A stretch of DNA of 64,000 nucleotides from Drosophila miranda (GCF_003369915.1 NW_022881603.1:53279271-53343270); one strand, 5' to 3'. Shown: positions 31,031 to 44,301, numbered from the stretch's first letter. The notes: generated from the sequence alone by a model not told the origin. Numbers and translations: made by a program.

Positions 31031-32508
31031 ACGTAGCCGCAATGGTGTCCGTATCCAGGCCCGCGACATGGCTACCAGGGATGCCATCATGGCAATCCTG
31101 GGCGATGGCGGCGGCAACGAGGCGATGACTGGCCACTACACACACCAGCACAAGAGTGACCGTGGGCTACGGATCGTCGTGCGAGATCTCCACCACTCCA
31201 CAAGCACCCAACTAATAACAAATCAGATGGCCGAACTGGGCTATTCAGTTAAATTTATTAGAGCCATTAAAGCGAGATCCGATGGACAGCCACTCGACCA
31301 GTTCGAGTTGGAGATAGCCCCCAAGCCGGATGAAAGCCACCACGATGTCCTCTAATTAACCCAGCTGGGCAACCAGTTGGTGATCGTTGAGAGGCAGGCC
31401 AAGCCGGTGGACCCAGCCCAGTGCCACAGATGTCAGGCTTTTGGGCACACCCGCACCTACTGCAGGCGTTCATTCGTCTGTATGAAGTGTGCGGGTGCCC
31501 ACGCGTCCACGGCATGTGCCAAGCCAAGGGCAGACGCCCCTAAATGCGCCAATTGCCAGGGCGCCCACATCAGCGCCTACAAGGGATGTCCGGCATTCAA
31601 GGCAGCAAGGGGCCGCCTTCTGTCGCACCGAGTGGCCATGCAGGAGTTGCGTCGCAAGCGCAGCTCGCTTCTGCAGCCATTGCCAGAGTAGCAGCCACCA
31701 GCAAAAACAACACCAGCACATCCAGGGCGCCGACAGCAGCAGCAACAGCCAGCTCAAACGCCAGCCAATCCCTGGCGCGGACAGCAGCAGCAGGCAGCAT
31801 GGACACCACTCAATGTCTCCTCTCCTGGGCGACGAAGAGGACAACAACAACATCAGCAGAAGCAGAAGCAGCAGCAGCCAATACAGACAAAAAAACAGAC
31901 GCCTGCTGCCTCTGGCCCACGCACTGGGCGACGACGTCCAGAGCAGCCATTGAGCCGTTCCCAGGCACCACAACAGCAGCAGCTACAGCAGCTGCAACAG
32001 CAGCCGCAGCGCGAACAACAACAACAGCGACAGCAGCAGCAGCAGCTTGCCAATGCACGCTCCCGGCAGAAGATGCAGCCGAAACGCCAATCTTTCGAGG
32101 GATCCTGCAGCCAGGCACTGTTGGAGAATACGCAGAGGATGACGCGATTGGAAAAGAGGCTGGAAGTGATGATGTCACTACTCACCTCGCTCATCCAATC
32201 CCAGGCAGTGACGGCAACTCCAGCAGTTCCAGAAACATCGGAAAATCCACCAACAATGGCAGCAGCAACAGTGGTTGCCCCAGCTCCAGCAGCCAGGCGG
32301 TCAAAGAAACCACCACGATCACAGCCACCACAAAAAAACCTTAGGGCCAACGCCAGCCGCTATTCCAGAGACGGATCCTGAAATGGATGAAGAAAATGAT
32401 GACGATGAGATGTGGACAGATGACGACTCCATGGATGACATTAAGGCCTACGCCCGCAACATGAGGTACCAGCTTGACAACCAGATATCCTGGAACGCTG
32501 TGTACTAA
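31031..32508 (+). pseudogene. gag: Gag of family 1, copy 3, with two nonsense changes and a frameshift
   Basis: The frame carries the PRE_C2HC-like domain (31160-31420) and all three knuckles in their best state: CHRCQAFGHTRTYC (31422), CMKCAGAHASTAC (31482) and CANCQGAHISAYKGC (31547). A TAA at 31353-31355 replaces a Gln codon and a TAG at 31689-31691 replaces another. An extra A in the run near 32331 shifts frame, so the acidic terminus (MWTDDDSMDD, stop 32506) is in another frame. 5' part absent. Confidence 0.8.
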
Positions 32509-32854
32509 TTGGACACAGCTCTGCCACTGCATTGGATTAAATGACAAATGCATATCACTCGCATGCCACAACAAAAATGAACAACGGACGCTGCCGCCAT
32601 CAAAGCCAATTAAATAAAACATAAACGAATAAAAATGCTGCCATACACACTTGCAAAATCATACGGCCGGACAAATTCAAATCGAATGCAGTGCGTTTGA
32701 TTGCTAGAATAGCCAAAAACAGACACACACACACAAACACCCATTACACTTGGGCGGCCGGACCTGTGCCGTTCGAGTTATGTGTGTCGTGTCCGCCATC
32801 GTCCTTAGTTGGTGGCCGGATCCAGTGCCATGGCATTCAGAGTGCCCTATGGTC

Positions 32855-32915
32855 CTGGAAAAGTAAAAATCCATCAGCCACACATATGATTAAAAAGGGC
32901 TCTCAAAATACTTAC
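32855..32915 (-). other. Antisense intron-like cassette (61 nt)
   Basis: Donor GTAAGTATTTTGAG retained; the pyrimidine tract carries one A (TTTTTACTTTTCCAG). Copy 3 of family 1. Confidence 0.4.
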
Positions 32916-33193
32916 CGCCAGCCATTCAGACACCCACACACAAACATCCATTACACTTGGGCGGCCGGACCTGTGCCGTTCGAGTAGGTGTGTCATGTCC
33001 GCCATTGCCCTCAACTGGTTGCTGGAACCAGGTGCCGTGGCATTCAGAGTGCCATGTGTACCTGGAATGGAAATACACACACACACACACAAACATCCAC
33101 TACACTTGGGTTCGAGTTATGTGTGTCGTGTCCGCCATCGTCCTTAGTTGGTGGCCGGATCCAGTGCCATGGCATTCAGAGTGCCCCATGGTC

Positions 33194-33254
33194 CTGGAAA
33201 AGGAAAAATCCATCAGCCACACATATGATTAAAAAGAGCTCTCAAAATACTTAC
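33194..33254 (-). other. Antisense intron-like cassette (61 nt)
   Basis: Second cassette in copy 3, with donor GTAAGTATTTTGAG and acceptor TCCTTTTCCAG intact. The antisense exon between the two cassettes would be about 278 nt. Confidence 0.45.
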
Positions 33255-33625
33255 CGCCAGCCATTCAGACACACACACACAAACATCCATTATACTTGGG
33301 CGGCCGGACCTGTGCTGTTCGAGTAGGTGTGTCGTTGACCGCCATTGCCCACAGCTGGTGGCCGGACCAGTGCCACTCGCTCTACATTAGGGCCACAATT
33401 GCCGACGCACACACACACTCACATCCATTTCACTTTGGCGGCCGGACCCGTGTCGCCACAGTAATATGTGTGCCGTTTACTCCTGGCTCCCAGCTGGGGG
33501 CCGGACCAGTGCCACTGGTTCTCCAAGAGGGCAGCCACAGCCACAACGACGACGAGGTGCTAATTGCACCTACTTCTGACGACTTCGGATGACGCCAATT
33601 TCGACGACCAGGGGGGACGACGGGG

Positions 33626-33682
33626 TCGGCCGGTATGCAACGCAATGTCTTTACAAGCATTGTGTTTTGCTATGCCGGCCGA
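33626..33682 (+). other. Conserved 3' UTR hairpin (family 1, copy 3)
   Basis: TCGGCCGG pairs with CCGGCCGA; inner stem CGCAATG with CATTGTG. Unlike copy 1, the base next to the 3' outer stem is G (tatGccgg). Confidence 0.6.
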
Positions 33683-34818
33683 TGCTCCGCTGTTTCTTGT
33701 CTTCCCTGTAATTATAGAAAATGATATAGACATTATTTTAAATTGTTATGTTTATTGTAATATTGTAAACGTAAATCAATTTTACCTGTTTTGTCTCGTC
33801 TTTGTTCCAGTGTAGTATCTCTTTTATTACCTGTTTTTCCGTCGTCTTCACTCCAGTCTACTACTTATCTGTATTGATATTTCTGCAAGTGCTTGTCTCT
33901 TTTTATTTAGTGTATTTCCTATTATTTTCCACGCAAAGCACCTGCATTGTTTACCTTTTCTCTTTATCTATTCCTCAATTGACTACGTGTTGCAACACTG
34001 CACTTTCTGAATTTTCGATCTCATTTCTTTAACCCCAATTGATTATCGGTTTCAAATCGACTTTCAAATCAGCACCAGTTGCCGCCACACCACCACTACG
34101 GCCTAAATTGAGCCAAAAATGCTAGTCTTCGCATAAAACAACTACGCCCCCTATAAACTGCCCGCCCACATGTACATGCTACATTCCTAGTCGTCTGCCC
34201 TCAGCAGGCGGCAAGGGTAGTAGAGGGGACTGAAGACCACATACCGCATTACAGCCAACAAAACATCAAGTTGACGAACTCACAGGGGATTGCAAATCAA
34301 ATTTTAAGTTAGGGAGAATTACAAAGAAGAGACAGCATACTTTTGAGCGTGGCCCCACTTCACTTTCTTGACTCACACCACACACACACACACACACTTG
34401 ACACCAAATGGAAAGTCGTGTCGTGAACGTTATGGAGTCGAGACGTGTCTGAGGTTTAGTCCCTCCGTCAAAGTGCCGAGTATTTTGTCTCTCTCTTTTT
34501 CCCTTACCCCCCCCCCCCCCCCACCCCCCCCCCCCCCACCCTGCTGGCTGCGGGCCTAGTCGTGGTTACAAGTGTTTCGTTGTTGCAGATTATATGTTTG
34601 TAAATTATTGTGCCATCAAATGTACTAGTGTGTTTGAGTGTCGTTTAAAGTTGAATTGTAAAACAAACAAAAATGTACATAAATTAAATTAAGACATATA
34701 CTGCCCATTATTAATAAAGCAACGCGCTTGGTTTCTGGCGGCTCACACCCCAGCCTCTCAGCCCCTCCCCTGTGGAGCACTGAGAGCCCTCAACCCAAAG
34801 CGGGTATATATTGAAAAA

Positions 34819-35350
34819 TGCCCCTCCAGCAGCTGCCTCGCCACTCCTGCAACTCTATTGAGGCATAATGGACGAAATTTGGAAGCCTCATCAGCAGCAC
34901 TACCGTCAATTCCTACAGAAGTCCAGAGGCCAGCCACTGCAACAAAGGAAAAAGACGTCAATACGGACAACAACGAAAAACGGCCAAAACACTCAATAAT
35001 CACACGTACCTGCCAATCACCAGACAGAGCTGACCATCAAGAAGCTGCCTCGCCACCAACATTGACAATTTCCTGCCAAATGGGCGGAAAAGAAGGCCCT
35101 TTTTGATGACGCTGCCACCGACCATCACAATGACGTCACGCCACTCCAAACCAGCAGCTGCCATTTACAACGACGACGCAGATGCTGGCGCCTGTTACCG
35201 CTCCACTGGGTCGTGCCCGTCTCTCATGCCAATTATGTGAGGGCGGGATGGCCCAGTGTTGAGCCGCCGGACGCCAGCAAATCCTGCAAAAGAAGAAGAA
35301 ACAGGAGGGAGAAGCAGACAGCCAATACACAAAATACTCACCTGCTGTTT
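34819..35350 (+). mobile_element. 5'-truncated family 3-type 3' UTR fragment with antisense introns
   Basis: It starts 'tgcccctccagcagctgcc' right after the A-tail of family 1 copy 3. It resembles the reverse complement of modules at 59150-60150. On the minus strand it shows two intron-like cassettes, 34937-35009 (donor CAG|GTACGTGTG, acceptor TTTGTTGCAG|TGG; 73 nt) and 35284-35341 (donor CAG|GTGAGTATT, acceptor TTCTTTTGCAG|G; 58 nt). No ORF supported. Confidence 0.55.
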
Positions 35351-37029
35351 TACGCCAACACCAACCAGACAAGGGTCGCCACAAATAACATCCAAACGCC
35401 GACAGTACCTGCAAATAAACATAAATTAAAATCAAAGCCAAAACAAACACCTCCTCATCTGGGTGGCCGGACCAGCAGCCACTCAAAACGCCATTACAAT
35501 CCGACGACGAACGTGGCCGAGGAGGCCAGGCCAATACAACTGACAACACATCCTGGGTGGCCGGACCAGCAGCCACTCGGATGCGGCCAACAACAACAAA
35601 ATCGACAACGCATCCTGGTGGCCGGACCAGTTCGCCACTTGGATGCGGCCAATATCATGATTCGTTGGCATCACACACTCCATTCCACGATCGCATCTCG
35701 GGTGGCCGGACCAGTGCCACTCGATTGGATGCGCCATCTCCACCTGACAGATGCAACGTGGGCGGCCGGACCAGAGCCGCTCGTCAATGAACACCTTTGC
35801 CCACGATGCACGCCAATACACACATCCAGCCAGCCAATAAACAACACACAGGGGGACAACAGAGCCGGCCGGTATGTTATATGTAATTAATATGTTTATA
35901 TGTTGTAAATGTATGTCAATTATCGTTTTTTTTACCTTGTCTGCATCAATGTATTTGTTGTAGATGTCAATCCTGTTGTTTCTGTAGTTTTTGTATGTCC
36001 GTAGATAGTTTGTCCATAGTTTAAGTTGCTAGCCTGTGATATTAGGAATAAGTTTTTGTAAATTAATGTAGTTTTTTCTGTAGTTAATTGTATATTTTTC
36101 GTAGTTTCTAATTAGTTTTATTACCTACTTACTCTTCTTCCCAACCTATTTGCCATTCCCATAATTCCCCTTGACACGTGGTATTACCAAAAATGCCACG
36201 CAAATACCAGACTCTGACCGATAGCACACCAACAAGCCAATTCAAATTTAAAATGCATTTATCAATGCCGGTGTGTTATCGGTCGCAATTTCGGCAATTT
36301 ATGCCCAGCCAATTCCTCACCCACCCACCCCCCCCCCCCCCCACCACCCCACAACATCAAATTCCACTAAATGCCAAATGAGGCTGTGCAGGATTAAAAT
36401 ATACACTGCCAACCATCGCCACTCTGCCAAACGGCCCAATAAAGCCATTACAACCGCCCACAAGATGCTATGCGGTCGACTCTTCGTAGCGTCTCGCGCC
36501 CGGATCGTAAGATCCGGAAGTTTAAAGTATCCGGGCGGTTATACGGGAGCAGGCAAATTTCCCCCTTCCCTTTCCATCCCATCCCCCGACAACAGAGCAG
36601 CCACTACACACAGCACAAACACAAGAACACTAGCCATTGACCAGCAACAACACGAAACAGACAGCCACTAAAACAAACGGCCATTCCAATTCTCCATTGC
36701 CTACTTATCGGTGCTGCTGCCCTCGGACCACTTTCATCTCACTCAATATTGGGGTGAGTGAAAGTGGAACCGGGGGTGAGAGCACCGGTAAATGACGATC
36801 GGCGATCGGGCCATTCGAGTGTGGGGGAGAGTGTGAGAGTTGGCGGACATGTGAGAGTTGCACCATGAACCTCGTCCGCCACTCTCATCTCGTCCGCCCG
36901 CTCGAGAGGTTGTGATCGTCGGACGTGCTATAACCGTTTCGTGTCGTTTTTCGTGTCGCCATCGCCATTTCCGTTGTCTTGCTGTTGTGCCCTGTACTCT
37001 TTTTTGTGGTGTCTGTCGTTGCGTGGTCT
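35351..37029 (+). mobile_element. Family 2 3' portion, additional diverged copy
   Basis: Same order as 12999-14710: modules 35460-35790, hairpin start near 35864 with the 3' arm deleted, AT-rich stretch, hairpin pair near 36176-36290, C-run 36330-36342, GNRA hairpin 36500-36517. It breaks at about 37020-37035, in 'gtgtctgtcgt', where the truncated gypsy-type element begins. More diverged from A, B and D than those are from one another. Confidence 0.65.
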
Positions 37030-39915
37030 GGGTCAGATATCAACAAAGCCTGTTGGATACTTTAATGCAGAAGTTACCGTGGATAAGTTGCAGACCACAC
37101 AGAAGTTTTTAGTAGTCCCCAGTAGCCAGATTGATTTCGACGCACTTTTGGGGCATGATTTCATTCAAAAGTTCCGTTTCGTCGCTGATATGCAAGGATA
37201 CACGTTTTTGAAGCATGACGCAGATCCTGTGCCAACAGATGAGCATGCTCTTATATATAATGTAACTGAAGAGTCATCCTTTGTAGCTCCGCCGCAATAT
37301 CGAAAAGACGTTGAACAGATGATAAGAAACAGTTACCAAATGCCCACAGAAGTTGCAAAGCAGTCTCCAATCCAACTGAAGATAGTTCCCGACGGAGTAA
37401 TCAAGCCGTTTAATCACTCACCGAGTCGTTTATCAACAGACGAAGCCAGTGCCGTAAAGAAGCAAGTCGAAGAATGGATCGAGCAAGGAATCGTGCGCAA
37501 GTCGTCTTCAAATGTAGCGAGCAGAGTTGTCATCGTGAAGAAAAAAGATGGTACACTTAGAGTTTGCGTAGACTACAGGAAGTTAAACAGCATGGTATTG
37601 CTGGACTGCTTCATAGTCCCGATCATGGAGGAAGTCTTGGAAAAGCTGCAGTCGGCTAAGTGGTTTACCATAATGGACCTTGAAAACGGATTTTTCCATG
37701 TGCCTATGGAAGAGCAAAGCAAGTCGTATACGGCCTTCGTCACAAAGGAGGGATTATTCGAGTTGCGTTCATTCGGTTCGTAAGCTATATTTTTCAAGAA
37801 TTAATCAACTCTGACATTATGCAGCTTTATATGGACGACATAATTGTTTACGCCGCGTCGCCCGAGGTATGCATGAGGAAGACGAAGTTGGTCCTGAAGA
37901 CAGCTGCGCAGTTTGGCCTAAAGATCAAGTGGAAGAAATGTAGCTTCATGCAGCCACGCATTAGCTTTCTGGGCCATATCATTGAGGACGGGAGAATCTG
38001 GCCCGGCAAAAAGAAGACAGCAGCTGTCAGTCGGTTTGCTACGCCCAAAGACATTAAAGCAGTTCAAGCATTTCTGGGACTCACAGGCTTTTTCAGAAAG
38101 TTCATCCCTGGCTATGCACAAGTTGCCCGGCCGCTCACGAATCTACTCAGGAAGGAAGCAGTTTTCAACATTGGCGAAGCAGAGCAACAATCGCTACAAA
38201 CCTTAAAGAATCTGCTTGTAATCGCACCTGTATTACATTTATACTCACGAGAGGCGCCAACGGAACTCCACACGGATGCATCCAAAGAAGGTTTCGGAGC
38301 AGTTCTGTTGCAGCAGTCTGATGGCAATTTCCACCCGATTTACTATTGGAGTAAAAAGACTACACAAGCTGAGTCCAAACGTCACAGTTACTATTTGGAG
38401 ATCAAAGCTGCATACCTCGCACTCAAGAAGTTTCGTCACTACCTGTTGGGGATCAAATTTGATCTTGCCACTGACTGTGCGGCGTTTAAGCAGACAACAA
38501 CGAAAGCAGATATACCCAGAGAAGTTTCCCAGTGGATTCTGTATATGGAGGACTTTACATTCAAAGCAGTACACCCCCCAGGGGACAGAATGAGACACGT
38601 GGACTTTCTCAGTCGTTTTCCGCAGACATGCATGTTCGTGACGACGGAGCTAACAGCTCGGATAAAGAAAGCACAGCAGGATGACGATTTCATCAAAGCC
38701 ACAGTTGAGATCCTGAAGCAGCACCGATATCAAGACTACAAGCTTAAAGGAGGTCTTCTCTTCAAATCTGTAAATGGCAATGACGTATTGGTGGTTCCAA
38801 GGCTGATGGAAAGGGAAATCATTCAAGGATCGCATGAAGTTGGTCATTTCTCCACAGCGAAGACAATGCACTCAGTTCAGCAGCAATACTGGATTCCGCA
38901 CCTTGAACGGAAAGTAAATAAGTTGATTACTAATTGTATCAGTTGTATAATTTTCAGCAAAAAGTTGGGCAAACAAGAAGGCTATCTTCATTGCATTGAC
39001 AAGGGTGACACACCACTATACACGCTGCACGTTGATCATTTGGGACCAATGGATGCGACAGCCAAGCAATACAAGTACATTTTTGCTGTGGTAGATGCAT
39101 TCTCCAAGTTTGTGTGGCTGTTCCCAACTAAGTCAACAGGTCACGAAGAAGTTGTGAAGAGGCTGAGCGATTGGTCATTTGTGTTTGGTTTTCCCAAGCG
39201 CATAGTCAGCGACAGAGGAGCAGCGTTTACATCCAACGCATTCAGCGAGTTTCTCAACGAGAACAAAGTCGAACATGTGTGTACAACGACAGGTGTGGCG
39301 AGAGGCAACGGTCAGATTGAGCGGGTGAACCGTTCAATTTTGGGTATCATCGCAAAGCTCTCAGCTCAGGAGTCAACGAAGTGGTACAAGCATGCGCCAC
39401 AGGTCCAGACGGCGATTAATTCGCATGTTCATTCTACGTTGAAGTCGTCGCCATTCGAGGTCATGTTTGGGACAAAGATGCACAGACAAGCTGAAAGTCG
39501 ACTATTGGAGGTGCTCAACGAGGAGTTGGTTACGCAGTTTAACAACGAGCGCCAAGAACTGCGTGACCAAGCGAAACAAAACATTGAGAAGGCGCAAGAG
39601 GTGTACAAGCGCTATTATGATAAAAAACGACGACCTGAGCACGGCTACAGACTAGGAGACATGGTCGCGATCAAGAGGACGCAGTTCGTCGCAGGACGCA
39701 AGTTGGCCAGCGAGTATCTATGCCCATATGAAGTCACCAAGGTAAAGCGGAACGGTCGCTACGACGGCAGAAAGGTTGCTCAAGTCGAGGGCCCAAATAT
39801 CACAGCAACGAGCAGTGACAATATGAAGCTATGGCGTTTTGTCTCAGAGAACGATGATATATTATCATCTGGGACAGATGAAGATGAGCAGGAGGGCCGA
39901 ATGTCAAGCAGTTAG
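37030..39915 (+). pseudogene. pol: Gypsy-type pol, 5'-truncated, with a small RT deletion
   Basis: It starts in the C-terminal half of the aspartic protease (LLGHDF near 37147), so gag and the protease active site are missing. RT follows with CVDYRKLN and IMDLENGFFHV (catalytic Asp of motif A near 37675), then a break at about 37775-37788 that removes roughly ten codons of the PFG...AVF region and shifts frame. LYMDDIIVY follows at 37828. RNase H (HTDASKEGFG, TDCAAF), the integrase zinc region (H..H..C..C, 38833-38963) and the D,D,E core (VDHLGP, VSDRGA, NGQIERVN) are present, and the frame ends at 39915 inside the LTR. Not functional because of the truncation and RT break. Confidence 0.85.
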
Positions 39916-40166
39916 CACTATCCCATCTAAATTAACATTTGAACTTAAGATACCATCGATAAGACCTAACCGATATAACCAGACTTAACCGATGTTTAAA
40001 AGACCTAACCGATAAGGGGTTATCGATACGGGAGTCGGTTGTTGGAAGTAGAAGCAGAAAGTTGAACAAAAAGTCGGAAGAACAGATTGCACATCTTAAA
40101 TCATACACTTTGTACTCTTTTTCGAAAAACACTATTAATAAACGATACATTATTATTAATCTTACA
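39902..40166 (+). repeat. 3' LTR of the truncated gypsy-type element
   Basis: It starts TGTCAAGCAG after a purine-rich tract (caggagggccgaa) and ends AATCTTACA. It has AATAAA at 40136-40141. No matching 5' LTR is in the window. It is followed by TGTA and then the next LTR element. Confidence 0.75.
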
Positions 40167-40170
40167 TGTA

Positions 40171-40429
40171 TGTAGTAGTTTAAGTTGCTTGATGGCAACG
40201 AGTAACATTTATTTAATAAGTATGTTGGACTTAAAATTATAACAGCTCCAAGTTTTACAAGTATGTTTGTGAATAATTATATGCGTGTACGTCTGATGCG
40301 TGGCTGAACTGACAACTGACTATCTCTCTCTCTTGCTATCGGCTCTCTCAGAGCCGATTACTGCTCTATCCCGACGACACGACGAAAACACGACCGCTTC
40401 GTGTCTCTCTCTTTCCTTCGTTTCCTACA
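40171..40429 (-). repeat. 3' LTR of the minus-strand element
   Basis: 259 bp, TGTAG...CTACA. I count a single difference from 50774-51032 (agagCc versus agagCt near 40355), so insertion was recent. The integrase reading frame ends inside this LTR at 40366. Confidence 0.85.
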
Positions 40430-43400
40430 TTCGGCTGTCCTGACGGACCATTCGCCTCGGATGGGTCTAGCCAAGGTTTCATATATTCTGAAACTGTAGA
40501 GGTCTTATAGGGACCCTCAGTATCCCCAATCTTCTCGACTTCGTACCTTCCATGATTCTTTACCCTAACCACCTTATACGGCCCTAGATACTTTCCTTTT
40601 AGCTTTAATCCAGTACCATACTGAGTACGCTTGATAGCTACTAGCTCATTAACCTCATACTGTCTATCTAGTTTCCTTTTTAAGTCAAAACTCTTCTTGT
40701 TTTCCTGCTGTAACCGTGCAATGTTTTCAACTACTTCCTTTCTAATTTTTTCGCGGTCCTTGTTCAACTCTTCGATAAGTGATTCTTCCAATATTTCTTT
40801 TATTTTTGGATCCATTCCTATACGCATGTCTAGCCCAGTCAATATCTTGAAAGGTGTTACCTTGGTACTTCGCGGCTCAACACTGTTGATCATTTGCTGT
40901 ACTTTTCCTAGATGCTTATACCAACTACCGGAATTACCCTGACACAATTTCGACAACATAGGCACCACTATCTTGTGCATCCTTTCGACTTGACCATTCC
41001 CACGTGGAACGCCTGTGGCAATCATTAAATGCTGTATTTTCTCTCTCTCACAATATTCACGAAACAAATTGGACATAAACGCTGCACCCCTATCCGTCAC
41101 TATTCTGTTCGGATTACCAAAACTAGTCCCCTGAATTTCCAAACACTTAACGACCTCTTCAACACCTGTACTACGTGTAGAATATAACCAAACAAACTTA
41201 GAAAATCCATCAACGACAACCAGTATATAATTGTACTGTTTTTTAGTCATTTCCATTGGTCCAACGTGATCAATGTGATACGTTTGTAACGGCCTATCAC
41301 CCTTGTCTATTGGTTGCAAATAACCCTCACGTTTTCCTGTCTTTTCATTGACAATGATACACTCGACACAACTATTTATTACGCGCCATACTTTGTCTTT
41401 TAACTTCGGAATATAATACGACTTTTCAATGATATCTTGTGTCTTTTTAACTGAAAAATGTCCTTGCTTATGTGCTATTGATATAATCTCATTTTCCAAC
41501 TGAGCTGGTACTACGATGAGCTCCTTATCCGGATCCTTAAACAAAATCTGATTCTGAATATAATAATCCTCATATTCCTTGTCCTCCACAATACTTTTAA
41601 CGGCCTTAACCCAATTGTCGGTTAGCTGAGCTTCTTTCAAACGATGAGCTATACTTTCGGTCACCATAAAACAAGATACACGACTCAACGCGTCAACGTG
41701 CCTCATCTTCGTTCCTGAGCGATGTTCTATAACATAATTAAAATCTTGTAGGTACATGGCCCAACGTGCTACTCTCAAAGGAACGTCTTTCTTTTTGATC
41801 GTCATTGTAAATGCATTACAATCTGTGACAATTTTGAACTTTATACCCAAAACGTATACACGCCATTTAGCTAAAGCTTCGATAATTGCCAGAACCTCAA
41901 GGTCATAAGCAGGATATTTCTCTTCACATGGCTTAGTCCTACGGCTCATATATTGAACTGGATGGAATTAGCTGTCCACCAAACTCTTTTGCAGTAACAC
42001 GGCTCCATACCCCCATTTTGATGCATCAGTATGGATTTCTGTCTCCAACTTCGGGTTGTACATTTCTAAAACAGGTCTACTAATCAATGCTACCTTTAGT
42101 TGTTCAAACGCAACCTGATGTATCTCCTTAAATTCAAATTTAACATCCTTCCGCAGCAGATCTGTCAATGGTTTTGCAATAACAGCATAACCCTCAATAA
42201 ACTTTCGGAAATAAGAAGTCAATCCTATGAAACGCTGCACTGTTTTTTTATCAACTGGCACTGGGAACTTTTCGACTGCCCTCGTCTTCTCATCACTTGG
42301 TCTTATCGTGTTCTTTTCTATTATATACCCCAGAAAATTAACCTTTTGTCGTAACAGCTGACACTTTCTCCAATTTATACGTAGCCCATTCATTTCCGCT
42401 ATCTTCAGTACTTTTCTCAACTTTAACAAACCCTCTTCTATATCTTGACTACAAATAATAACGTCATCCATATAGACTGCTGCTTCATTATTCTTTACCA
42501 AATCTCTCAACACAGCCATTATAAATCTGGTAAACACCGCTGGAGAATTTGAAATTCCAAATGGTACATATAAAAATTCGAACTGACCATTCTGAGTCAC
42601 AAAAGACGTATATTTTTGAGACTTTGCACCCTGCAGTTTCTCCAACACTGTATCCATATGTGACATTGGAAAGTTATCGCGAACTATTTTCTCATTCAGC
42701 TTTCGGTAATCACAGCATAGTCTCTTGCTACCGTTCTTTTTCTGTACTAACACTACTGGTGATGCATACTCCGATGTACTTGGCTTTATAATCTTCTGAG
42801 CCAGCCACTCTTCCACTTGCTTGTCCACGATTTCCTGTTCACACAACGGTAATCGTCTCGGATGCTGGAAAACTGGTATCTCATCCACTAACACAATTTT
42901 CATTTTTATCGGCGCATCTACATTTCTCTGAGGTTGGTACTTTCCTACCATACCCCTAACCTCTCTAGCATGTACTTCACTGAGATGACCAACATCAATT
43001 GAAAACTCCTTCTCAACTTCGTCAATACTTGACATGCAAATGCCTTTATATTCATTAAACAATTCCACGCATGAGGACGATGCTACCTGATCAAGTTTCT
43101 TATCTTTATCCTCGCCACAAACTCTACGAACAAATCTTGTTCCTGTCTTAGAAACTTGCATGTCCACATGATCCAGAATAGTCCTTCCTAAAATGGCTTC
43201 AAAACCAATATCCTCGTCTGGAATGACATGAAATTCTACCTCCATTCCAATCTCATCGATTTTCACTGGTATCGAAAAGCTACCAAAAGTTACAACTTGA
43301 CTATCTCCAATACCTGTTAAACATTTCTCCTGGCCGATCAGTTCAAGATTTCCAAATTTCAAAAATACCCTCCTGCGAATTAAACACAAATCTGCTCCAG

Positions 43401-44301
43401 TATCAATCAAACCTTGGAATACCAAATTCGCGTACTTAATATCCTTTAATTCCAAACCTGATGGAGTGAAAATACCTGACGGCTTATTGACGACTTTCTT
43501 ATCTCGAATAATGTTCGTATTCGATCTCTTTTCTTGTCTGGTTTCGACCTTGACATTACAGCTTGCAGCACGGTGTCCTGGTTGGCCACATTTGAAACAA
43601 CAAAAATCATTTTTGGGACAATCTTTCCTCAAATGCGATTTGTCTCCACACTTAAAACATTTCCTAAAATTCTCTGCCATCGACCCTTTCACCGAACTCT
43701 CACTTTTATTACTCAGCGGCCAATTCTTACTCATCGGCTTGGATCCGCCTCTAGCTTTCTTGTAAACATCGATCTGAAATTTAAGCTCCTTTAAGTTTCT
43801 AGCTTGGTACGGCATTGCCTTACTTGCCCTAGCGTCTGGTATACCATCCACAAAATATTCGATTAAACTCTCATCATCTAGTTTAATTGGCTTGGCTATC
43901 TCCAATAACGCATACAAAAACTCATGCAACGACTCTCCTTTTTTCTGCTGGCGCTTTTGCAACATTCTATGTACTTCTACGGACGACAGTTTAACACTAA
44001 ACTCATCCAACAGAGCTGCCTTCAACGAATTCCAGTTACGAATATCACGCAAACTCCGAACGAAAGATTTTGCTGCACCAACTAACAACTGCTTGGCATA
44101 AATGAATAATTGTAATTGACTCCATTGAACAGTAGCTGCGCATTCTTCTAATTCCTCTATCCATTGATTGATGTCGGGGTTATTAGAACCAGAAAATTGT
44201 GACACACTACCTTCCACGTCTTTTAGCGTAAATCAAGATTTATACTCTGCCTGTCGCGTACCTGGTTGAACTGCTACGGTATCATCCACTGCTGTTACTA
44301 C
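40366..44301 (-). pseudogene. pol: Gag-Pol of the minus-strand gypsy-type element, broken
   Basis: Reading leftward from the nested insertion site at 44301, a TGA lies near 44235. Then comes a Gag with two knuckles (CFKCGDKSHLRKDC, CFKCGQPGHRAASC), a protease (LIDTGADLCLI), and RT with CCDYRKLN. The segment around motif A is missing: the sequence jumps from EKLQGAK to SQKYTSF, an in-frame loss of roughly 20 residues including the first catalytic Asp. YMDDVIIC is present (about 42475). RNase H begins HTDASKWGYG and is interrupted by a TAA at 41968-41970. It continues in the same frame through the integrase HHCC and D,D,E motifs (IDHVGP, VTDRGA, NGQVERMH) to 40366. Confidence 0.85.

Larger units (their letters stand above)
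31029..34818 (+). mobile_element. Gag-only non-LTR element, family 1, copy 3 (5'-truncated)
   Basis: It begins inside gag at the position equivalent to about 2290 of copy 1, following 'caattgacgta', the same flank that precedes the block D junction at about 58418. The 3' UTR modules run from 32740, the hairpin is 33626-33682, and C-runs lie near 34507-34540. It ends with 'gggtatatattgaaaaa' (A-run to 34818), joined directly to another element's 3' UTR. Confidence 0.75.
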
